Shown here: piece after piece, positions 26,655-33,455 of the stretch | Layout of the letters: every line of letters starts with the position of its first letter | Numbering within the stretch: the first letter of the stretch is position 1 | Origin: Trinickia diaoshuihuensis | GTDB lineage: Bacteria; Pseudomonadota; Gammaproteobacteria; Burkholderiales; Burkholderiaceae | Reading direction: 5' to 3' | Length of the DNA: 64,000 bases | NCBI RefSeq assembly: GCF_003390925.1 | Contig: NZ_QUBS01000084.1 | Span: 186,001-250,000 of the forward strand | Program-made: the position numbers and the translations under genes | Notes under the pieces: model-generated | What the model saw: only the letters and a program-made list of their open reading frames with translations | Told to the model about the DNA's origin: nothing | The model's database searches: none

Positions 26655-27380
26655 ATGGAACTGGACCCGATCGAGGTGGTGCGGCGCCATTCGTTGACGG
26701 CGCTCGTGCGCGATGCGCTCGAGCGGGAAATCGTCGAAGGACGGCTCGCGCCGGGCGAGAAGCTGAACGAGGCGTATTGGGCGGCGCGCCTGAAGGTATC
26801 GCGTGGGCCCGTCAGGGAAGCGTTCCGCGCGCTGGAGCAGACCGGGCTCGTGCAAACGCACAAGAATCGCGGCGTGTTCGTACGCACGGTCACGCTCGAT
26901 GAGGCCGCCGAGATTTATATGGTGCGGGCGGTGCTGGAGGAGGCGGCGTGCCGGATGCTCGCGCAGCGCATCGGCGACGCCGAGCTGGGGGCGCTGCGCG
27001 CATCGCTCGAACGGATGCAAGCCGCGTTGGCGGCCGGCGATCGCGGCGCCTATGCGCGGGAGAACATCGCTTTTCACGACGCGATCGTCGCCCAAGCGGG
27101 TAACGCGAAGCTGGCGGAGACGTATCGGCGCCTGGTCGGCGAACTGAACTTGTTTCGCCGGGCGGCGCTGACGGTAACGGACGATGCGGCGCATTGCTCG
27201 CTGGCCGAGCACCGGGAGATCGTCGCGGCGCTTGCGGCGCGCGACGGCGAAGCCGCCGCGCTGGCGATGCATGCGCACGTGACGGGCGGCCTCGCGCGCG
27301 CGAGGCAAACGGCCGTCGGGCGGGCGGGGCGCGTCGGCGAATACTTCGATAACGAGGAGCATGATGCAGCAGGCAAATGA
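26655..27380 (+). CDS. phnR: GntR-family (FCD) regulator of the phosphonate operon
   Basis: A 241-residue regulator with an N-terminal winged helix (HSLTALVRDALEREIVEGRLAPGEKLNEAYWAARLKVSRGPVREAFRALEQTGLV) and a C-terminal FCD ligand domain (AYARENIAFHDAIVAQAGNAKL, SLAEHREIVAAL, with the His residues that usually bind metal). The name is given by context: it sits between the AEP transporter and the phosphonoacetate hydrolase gene. The ATG at 26655 is chosen over one at 26625 because the latter lies inside the tandem operator-like repeat. Its 3' end overlaps phnA by 20 bases. Confidence 0.82.
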   Translation: MELDPIEVVRRHSLTALVRDALEREIVEGRLAPGEKLNEAYWAARLKVSRGPVREAFRALEQTGLVQTHKNRGVFVRTVTLDEAAEIYMVRAVLEEAACRMLAQRIGDAELGALRASLERMQAALAAGDRGAYARENIAFHDAIVAQAGNAKLAETYRRLVGELNLFRRAALTVTDDAAHCSLAEHREIVAALAARDGEAAALAMHAHVTGGLARARQTAVGRAGRVGEYFDNEEHDAAGK

Positions 27381-28659
27381 ACGGCCGAACGAGCGCGCCG
27401 CTATCGAGGTGAACGGGCGCATCTATGACGTGCGGGGGCTCGCCGAGCGGCCGGTGGCCGTCGTTTGCGTCGATGGCTGCGAGTTCGATTACTTGGAAGC
27501 CGCCGCCGCGTCCGGCATCGCACCGTTTACCGCGCGTTTGTTGCGCGGCGACACGGCCACGGCCGTGCGCGCCGATTGCGTCATGCCCTCGTTCACGAAC
27601 CCGAACAATCTCTCAATTGTCTGCGGCGTCCCGCCGTCGGTCCATGGCATTTGCGGCAATTACTTTTGGGACCCGCGCGCGGACGACGGCGCGGGCGCCG
27701 AAGTCATGATGAACGATCCCGCCTATTTGCGCGCCGGCACGCTGCTCGCCGCGGCGGCGCGAGCGGGCGCCCGCGTGGCCGTGGTGACGGCCAAGGACAA
27801 GCTGCGGCGGTTGCTCGGCTGGCAACTGGACGGCATTTGCTTCTCCGCGGAAAAGGCCGATTGCGCGACGCTCGCCGAAAACGGGATCCACGACGCGCGA
27901 ACGCTCACGGGCTTGCCGCTCCCTGACGTCTACAGCGCCGGACTCTCCGAGTTCGTCTTCGCATCGGGCGTGCGCTTGGCCGAGCGCGGCGACGTGGATC
28001 TCATGTACCTCTCGACGACCGACTACGTGCAGCACAAGTGCGCACCGGGCAGCGAGGGCGCCAACGCGTTTTACGCGATGATGGACGGCTATCTCGCGCG
28101 GCTCGATGCGCTCGGCTGGACGATCGGCCTCACCGCCGATCACGGCATGAATGCCAAGCACGATCCGCGCACGGGCGAGCCCAACGTCGTCTATCTGCAA
28201 GACGCGTTGGACGTCTGGCTCGGCGGCTCGCGCTCGCGGGTCGTCTTGCCGATTACCGATCCTTATGTCGTGCACCACGGGGCGCTCGGCTCGTTTGCGA
28301 CGGTCTATATGAGCGATCCGGCCGATATCGCGCCGGCGCTGGCGCGCATCGAAAAACTCGAGGGAATCGAGCTTGCGATCGGCAACGCCCAGGCCTGCGA
28401 GCAGTTCGAGTTGATGCCCGAACGGATCGGCGACATCGTCGTCGTGGCGCGCCGCGACGTGACGATCGGGTCGCGCCGCGCGGCCCACGACCTCTCGGGA
28501 CTCACGGTACCGCTGCGGTCGCACGGCGGGTTATCGGAGCAAACGGTGCCGCTCGTTTTCAATCGGCGCGTCGAGCATATCGATCGATTGTTCGGCGGAC
28601 GGCCTTTGCGCAACTTCGACGTCTTCGATATCGCGCTCAATCACGCGAGGCAAGCATGA
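27361..28659 (+). CDS. phnA: Phosphonoacetate hydrolase
   Basis: Zn-dependent alkaline-phosphatase-superfamily enzyme cleaving the C-P bond of phosphonoacetate to acetate and phosphate. The 432-residue protein keeps the expected metal and catalytic residues: Asp38 (VCVDGCEFDY), nucleophile Thr79 (PSFTNPNN), Asp221 and His225 (STTDYVQH), Asp260-His261 (TADHGMN) and His388 (RSHGGLSEQ), in the order and spacing of the characterised Sinorhizobium enzyme. Start at 27361 follows AACGAGGAGC and overlaps the regulator gene; a second ATG follows immediately. It ends in an ATGA overlap with phnY. Confidence 0.93.
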   Translation: MMQQANERPNERAAIEVNGRIYDVRGLAERPVAVVCVDGCEFDYLEAAAASGIAPFTARLLRGDTATAVRADCVMPSFTNPNNLSIVCGVPPSVHGICGNYFWDPRADDGAGAEVMMNDPAYLRAGTLLAAAARAGARVAVVTAKDKLRRLLGWQLDGICFSAEKADCATLAENGIHDARTLTGLPLPDVYSAGLSEFVFASGVRLAERGDVDLMYLSTTDYVQHKCAPGSEGANAFYAMMDGYLARLDALGWTIGLTADHGMNAKHDPRTGEPNVVYLQDALDVWLGGSRSRVVLPITDPYVVHHGALGSFATVYMSDPADIAPALARIEKLEGIELAIGNAQACEQFELMPERIGDIVVVARRDVTIGSRRAAHDLSGLTVPLRSHGGLSEQTVPLVFNRRVEHIDRLFGGRPLRNFDVFDIALNHARQA

Positions 28660-30119
28660 ACGCGTTGCTCGACGCACCGGTCCACGATCACGAGGCGTTC
28701 CGCGCGGAAGCATTGCGCTCATGCGGCGAGCGCGTATCGCGGGCACGCACGTTCGACGTATTCGATCCCTACACAGGGTTGCGCGCGGGCACGGTGCCGC
28801 TTGCGAGCGCCGATGACGTGCGCGCCGCGCTCGAGTATGCGGCAGCCTACCGGCCGACGCTCACGCGCTTCGAGCGCGCCCAGATACTCGAGCGCGCGGC
28901 TGCGTTGCTGCGCGAGCGCACGGAAGCGGCATCCGATCTGATCACGCTCGAATCGGGACTCTCGAAGGAAGACTCGCGCTACGAGATCGGCCGCGTGGCC
29001 GACGTCCTGAAGTTCGCCGCGATCGAAGCGCTGCGTGACGACGGACAGAGCTTTTCGTGCGATCTGACGCCGCACGGCAAGAGGCGTCGCGTTTTCACGC
29101 AGCGTGAGCCGCTGCCGGGCGTCATCGTCGCCATCACGCCGTTCAATCACCCGATGAACCAAGTCGCGCACAAGATCGCTCCGGCGATCGCAACGAACAA
29201 TCGCGTCGTGGTGAAGCCCTCGGAGAAGGTGCCGCTCTCGGCCCTGTGGCTCGCCGATTTGCTCTACGAAGCGGGATTGCCGGCGCCGATGCTCCAGGTG
29301 CTCACCGGCGACCCGCGCGAAATCGCCGATACGCTGATCACGCATCCGCTCGTCGCGCTCGTGACGTTCACGGGCGGCGTGGCGATCGGAAAATACATCG
29401 CGAGCCGTGCCGGATACCGGCGCACGGTACTGGAGCTAGGCGGCAACGATCCGCTGATCGTGCTCGACGACGCGGACGTGGAGCGCGCCGCGCAACTGGC
29501 CGTGCAAGGTTCGTATCGCAATTCGGGCCAGCGTTGCACGGCGGTCAAGCGCATGCTCGTGGACCGGCGTATCGCCGATGCGTTCACCGAATGCGTCGTA
29601 CAAGCGACGCGTAGCTGGACCCACGGCGATCCGTTCGATGCGGCCAACCGCATGGGAACCGTCATCGACGAACAGGCCGCGTGCCTCATCGAAGCGCGCG
29701 TGAACGAGGCGATCGGCGCGGGCGCTCGCTTGCTCGCGGGTCACCGCCGCGACGGCGCGCTCTATGCGCCGACGGTCCTCGATCGCGTCGCGCCGCCGAT
29801 GACGCTCGTGCGCGAGGAGACCTTCGGTCCCGTTTCGCCGATCATCGCATTCGACTCGATCGACGAGGCGATCGCCTTGAGCAACGGCACGCCGTTCGGG
29901 TTGTCGTCGGGCATCTGTACGAACCGGCAGGACCTCATCGCGCGCTTCGTCAACGAGTTGCAGGTGGGCACCGTCAACGTATGGGAAGTCCCCGGCTATC
30001 GCATCGAACTCACGCCGTTCGGCGGTATCAAGGATTCGGGTCTCGGCTACAAGGAAGGCGTGCAGGAAGCGATGAAGAGCTTTACGAACCTAAAGACGTT
30101 TTCGTTGCCGTGGGAGTGA
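28656..30119 (+). CDS. phnY: Phosphonoacetaldehyde dehydrogenase
   Basis: NAD-dependent aldehyde dehydrogenase oxidising phosphonoacetaldehyde (made by PhnW) to phosphonoacetate (substrate of PhnA). Of 487 residues, catalytic Cys294 is in RNSGQRCTAVKR and the general-base Glu260 in VLELGGND; the NAD site Asn is in TPFNHPMN. It begins inside the phnA stop codon (ATGA at 28656-28659), strong evidence that the two enzymes work together. The name follows the Sinorhizobium PhnY dehydrogenase, not the unrelated Fe/2-oxoglutarate oxygenase also called PhnY. Confidence 0.92.
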   Translation: MNALLDAPVHDHEAFRAEALRSCGERVSRARTFDVFDPYTGLRAGTVPLASADDVRAALEYAAAYRPTLTRFERAQILERAAALLRERTEAASDLITLESGLSKEDSRYEIGRVADVLKFAAIEALRDDGQSFSCDLTPHGKRRRVFTQREPLPGVIVAITPFNHPMNQVAHKIAPAIATNNRVVVKPSEKVPLSALWLADLLYEAGLPAPMLQVLTGDPREIADTLITHPLVALVTFTGGVAIGKYIASRAGYRRTVLELGGNDPLIVLDDADVERAAQLAVQGSYRNSGQRCTAVKRMLVDRRIADAFTECVVQATRSWTHGDPFDAANRMGTVIDEQAACLIEARVNEAIGAGARLLAGHRRDGALYAPTVLDRVAPPMTLVREETFGPVSPIIAFDSIDEAIALSNGTPFGLSSGICTNRQDLIARFVNELQVGTVNVWEVPGYRIELTPFGGIKDSGLGYKEGVQEAMKSFTNLKTFSLPWE

Positions 30120-30123
30120 TGCG

Positions 30124-30684
30124 ATGGCATTGAATCTCGACGACATTCGCTTCCTGTTCGAGCGGCACGGGCACATCGCCTACAGCGGCGAGCCGGTTAC
30201 GCAGTTGCAGCATGCATTGCAAAGCGCGGCGCTGGCCGAGGAAGCGGGCGCGCGTGACACGCTCGTCGTTGCGGCGCTCTTGCACGATCTCGGACATCTG
30301 CTGAACCTGCAAGGCGAGACGCCGAGCGAGCGCGGTATCGACGACCGGCATCAATACTTCGCCTTGCCGTTTCTGCGGCACGTCTTGCCGCACAGCGTGC
30401 TCGAGCCGATCCGGCTGCATGTCGATGCGAAGCGCTACCTATGTGCGATCGACGGCGAGTACGCGGCGGGCCTCTCGGCCGATTCGGTGCGTTCGCTAGC
30501 GTTGCAAGGCGGCGTATTCGATGCCTTGGAAGCGCAAGCATTCATCGAGAAGCCCTTCGCCGGCGATGCCGTCGAGCTGCGCCGATGGGACGACGCGGCC
30601 AAAAACCCGCGCATGCGCACCCCCGATCTCGCGCATTTTCTCGGCGTGGTCGAGCGGGTGATCGAGGCGTACGCGCGCGGTTGA
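30124..30684 (+). CDS. PhnZ-like HD-domain protein of phosphonate operons
   Basis: A 186-residue HD-domain protein, 4 bases after phnY and so in the same operon. The mixed-valence diiron ligands of the C-P-cleaving oxygenase PhnZ all have counterparts at consistent spacing: His30 (LQHAL), His54-Asp55 (LLHDLGH) and His58, His76 (DDRHQYF), His99 and Lys103 (LHVDAKRYL), Asp157 (RRWDDAAK). The substrate-sensing Tyr/Glu pair is present as Tyr20 and Glu23 (AYSGEPVTQ). PhnZ oxidatively splits 2-amino-1-hydroxyethylphosphonate to glycine and phosphate, but its usual partner hydroxylase is not encoded nearby, so the real substrate here is open. Confidence 0.85.
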   Translation: MALNLDDIRFLFERHGHIAYSGEPVTQLQHALQSAALAEEAGARDTLVVAALLHDLGHLLNLQGETPSERGIDDRHQYFALPFLRHVLPHSVLEPIRLHVDAKRYLCAIDGEYAAGLSADSVRSLALQGGVFDALEAQAFIEKPFAGDAVELRRWDDAAKNPRMRTPDLAHFLGVVERVIEAYARG

Positions 30685-30746
30685 TTTCACGGTGTGCTCC
30701 GGTTTCGGTATGCTGACGGCGTTCGTGATCTCGACGGAGGGAACGC

Positions 30747-32297
30747 ATGCGCTATTTCATCGGCATCGATATCGGCACGCAAAGCACGAAGGCCTTGCTC
30801 ACCGACGCTAGCGGAAAAATCGTCGCGCAGCATTCGAGCGCCTATCGTCCCGATACCCCCAAGCCGTTATGGGCCGAGCAGTGGCCGAGCGTATGGTGCG
30901 ATGCGGTAGAGCAGTGCATCGCCGCTTGCACGCAGGCCGCGCGCGATACCGGCATCGAAGCGCGCGAGATCGCCGCCGTCGCGATCAGCAGCCTGTACGG
31001 CGGCTCGGGGATCCCCGTCGACGAAGCGATGACGCCGCTTTACCCCTGCCTCATTTGGATGGACCGGCGCGCCACGGACCAAGTGGAGTGGGTGCGCCGG
31101 CAGGTGGACGTGCAGCGGCTCGAGCGCATTACGGGCAACGGCGTCGATAGCTATTACGGCTTCACCAAAATGCTCTGGCTGCGCGAGCACGAACCGGATG
31201 TTTGGGCGAAGACGCGTTATCTGCTCCCGCCCAATGCCTACCTCGCCTATTTGCTGACCGGAGAGTTGGCCGTCGACCATAGCTCGGCGGGCAATATCGG
31301 CGGCGTCTACGACATCGAGGCGCACACGTGGTCGAGCGAGGCGCTCGCGATGCTCGGCATCCCGGCGGCGATGATGCCCGCGCGCCTGGTCGAGTCCACC
31401 GAGATCGTCGGCCGTCTTTTGCCCGAATGGTCGGCCCGCTTGGGCCTTGAGGCCGGCACGCCGATCGTCGCGGGCGGGGTCGATGCGGCCGTCGCGACGT
31501 TCGCGGCCGGCGCGACGCGGACCGGCCAGCATGTCGCCATGATCGGCACGAGCATGTGCTGGGGCTACATCGATCAACGCGTGGATGCGCGTCACGGCCT
31601 CGTGGCGATGCCTCACGTATTGAACGGCCGCCGCGATCTCTACGTCTTCGGCGGCGCTATCAGCGCGGGTGCGTCGGTTGCCTGGTACCGCGACCAGTTT
31701 TGCCGCGAAGAAATCGAAGCGGCGCGGGCCACGGCGCACGGCGACCCTCATCGCTTGCTCGAGCAAGCGGCGGCGAGCGTGCCGGCGGGATCGGACGGCA
31801 TCGTGTTCTTGCCGTACTTGATGGGCGAGCGCAGTCCCATCTGGGACGCACGCGCGAGCGGCGCGTTCGTCGGCCTGAATCTCGTCCATACGCGCGCGCA
31901 TTTGTATCGCGCCGTACTCGAAGGCGTGGCCTTCGCGCTCATGCACAACATCGAAGCGGGCCGGCGCGGCGCGCGCGAGTTCGCACTCGACGAGCGTTTG
32001 ATCGTCGTGGGCGGCGCCGCGCACTCCGATTTGTGGATGCAGATCATCGCCGACGTAACCGGCTACCCCGTGTTCACGATCGAACAAGAGGTCGAGGCCG
32101 CCATGGGCGCGGCGCTCTTGGCGGCCCTCGGTGTCGGGGCCATCGCGCAGCGGGACGCCGAGCGCGGATGGGTGAGCTTACGAGAGAGGGCACGTCCTGA
32201 GCCGGCGCGCCGCGAGGTCTACGCCCGTCAGTTCGAGGTCTACAAGGCGCTGTATCCGGCCTTGATGCCGTCGATGCACCGGTTGCGGGAGCAGTAA
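30747..32297 (+). CDS. FGGY-family carbohydrate kinase (xylulokinase-like), substrate unknown
   Basis: A 516-residue sugar kinase with two actin-like ATPase domains. N-terminal FIGIDIGTQSTKALLTD is the phosphate loop; WMDRRATDQVEWV, GVDAAVATFAAGA, and GIVFLPYLMGERSPIWDARASGAFVGL are most like the xylulokinase branch, and VVGGAAHSDLWMQIIADVTG is the C-terminal ATP-site signature. It is 62 bases after the phosphonate operon and 143 before deoC, with AGGGAACGC before its ATG. It may belong to either unit, but a sugar kinase fits the downstream sugar cluster, where a second kinase (PfkB type) is also encoded. Confidence 0.85.
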   Translation: MRYFIGIDIGTQSTKALLTDASGKIVAQHSSAYRPDTPKPLWAEQWPSVWCDAVEQCIAACTQAARDTGIEAREIAAVAISSLYGGSGIPVDEAMTPLYPCLIWMDRRATDQVEWVRRQVDVQRLERITGNGVDSYYGFTKMLWLREHEPDVWAKTRYLLPPNAYLAYLLTGELAVDHSSAGNIGGVYDIEAHTWSSEALAMLGIPAAMMPARLVESTEIVGRLLPEWSARLGLEAGTPIVAGGVDAAVATFAAGATRTGQHVAMIGTSMCWGYIDQRVDARHGLVAMPHVLNGRRDLYVFGGAISAGASVAWYRDQFCREEIEAARATAHGDPHRLLEQAAASVPAGSDGIVFLPYLMGERSPIWDARASGAFVGLNLVHTRAHLYRAVLEGVAFALMHNIEAGRRGAREFALDERLIVVGGAAHSDLWMQIIADVTGYPVFTIEQEVEAAMGAALLAALGVGAIAQRDAERGWVSLRERARPEPARREVYARQFEVYKALYPALMPSMHRLREQ

Positions 32298-32402
32298 AGG
32301 GGCGCCGCACCCATCTGCCTGATGGATCGATAAAATTGTAACGACGTATTGTCACGATCGTTTCATCGGAATAGGATCGGTGCAAATAAACCATCACGGT
32401 AT

Positions 32403-32419
32403 GTTGTGCATTGCACAAC
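32403..32419. promoter_or_regulatory. 17-bp palindrome upstream of deoC, candidate repressor operator
   Basis: GTTGTGCA-T-TGCACAAC: two perfect 8-base arms around one central base, ending 21 bases before the chosen deoC start. The preceding 70 bases are AT-rich (GATAAAATTGTAACG, GTGCAAATAAACC) and probably hold the promoter. The symmetry suggests a dimeric repressor site for the sugar operon. Whether the DeoR-type gene at the cluster's far end binds it is unknown. Confidence 0.55.
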
Positions 32420-32440
32420 TTCCTGTGCCTGCGTGTGCCT

Positions 32441-33445
32441 ATGTCCGACGCCTCAACTCATTCGATCGTCGTCCCTTCCGGTCTTGCGTTCGCGCTCGAT
32501 GCGCGCAATCGCGGGGTGCCGTTCGATGGCTCGTGGATCGACGGCTTGCGTATCAACCCTTCCGCCGTCGAGCGGCGCACCGCCACGCTCGCCGCGCGCC
32601 GCGCCGTCAAGAAGGACGCGCAGGCGGCGTGGCTGCTGAAAGCCGTCACCTGTATCGATCTGACCACGCTGAGCGGGGACGACACCGAAGGCCGCGTGCG
32701 TCGCTTATGCGCGAAGGCACGCCGTCCGGTGCGCGCGGATTTGCTGGAGTCGCTCGGCATGCCGCCCGATGCGATCGCAACCGGTGCCGTGTGCGTCTAC
32801 CATCGCTTCGTGGCGGCGGCCGTCGATGCGCTGGCCGGCACGGAGATTCCCGTCGCAGCCGTCTCGACTGGTTTTCCAGCGGGCCTGAACCCGCATCCGC
32901 TCAAGCTCAAAGAGATCGAGGCGTCGGTGGCCGATGGCGCCGCCGAGATCGATATCGTCGTCACGCGCGAGCACATCCTTACCGGCAATTGGCGCGCGCT
33001 GTTCGACGAAGTGCGCGAGTTCCGGGCCGCGTGCGGCGCCGCGCATCTGAAGGCGATCCTGGCCACGGGCGATATCCGCACGTTGAGCAACGTCGCCAAG
33101 GCCTCGATGGTCTGCATGATGGCCGGCGCCGATTTCATCAAGACGTCGACGGGCAAGGAAAGCGTGAACGCCACGCTCGATGTGTCGCTCGTGATGGTGC
33201 GGATGATCCGCGAGTATCGCGAGCGCACCGGTGCGCTCGTCGGCTTCAAGCCCGCGGGCGGCGTATCGAGCGCCAAGGCCGTGCTCGCGTACCAAGTGCT
33301 GATGAAGGAGGAACTGGGACGCGAGTGGCTCGAGCCGTCGCTCTTTCGTATCGGCGCATCGAGTCTGCTCGCCGATATCGAGCGCCAACTCGAGCACCAT
33401 GTCACCGGCCGCTATTCGGCTTTCAACCGTCACCCCGTAGCGTGA
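32441..33445 (+). CDS. deoC: Deoxyribose-phosphate aldolase, long (eukaryote-like) form
   Basis: Class I aldolase cleaving 2-deoxyribose 5-phosphate to glyceraldehyde 3-phosphate and acetaldehyde. The 334 residues exceed the about 250 of E. coli DeoC and resemble the longer animal DERA class. Catalytic residues are clear: Schiff-base Lys234 (GADFIKTSTG), Lys270 (VGFKPAGG) and Asp171 (EIDIVVTREHIL), and VSTGFPAGLN is the phosphate/substrate loop. The ATG at 32441 (MSDASTHSIVVPS) is used; an ATG at 32411 lies inside the palindrome. It is followed after 10 bases by the tandem aldehyde dehydrogenase, an obvious partner for acetaldehyde. Confidence 0.93.
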   Translation: MSDASTHSIVVPSGLAFALDARNRGVPFDGSWIDGLRINPSAVERRTATLAARRAVKKDAQAAWLLKAVTCIDLTTLSGDDTEGRVRRLCAKARRPVRADLLESLGMPPDAIATGAVCVYHRFVAAAVDALAGTEIPVAAVSTGFPAGLNPHPLKLKEIEASVADGAAEIDIVVTREHILTGNWRALFDEVREFRAACGAAHLKAILATGDIRTLSNVAKASMVCMMAGADFIKTSTGKESVNATLDVSLVMVRMIREYRERTGALVGFKPAGGVSSAKAVLAYQVLMKEELGREWLEPSLFRIGASSLLADIERQLEHHVTGRYSAFNRHPVA

Positions 33446-33455
33446 GCGATCCGCG

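Noticed and set aside
21118-30684. C-P lyase (phnGHIJKLM) or phosphonatase (phnX) pathway
   Set aside because: None of these genes is present; the enzymes encoded are PhnW, PhnY dehydrogenase and PhnA hydrolase.
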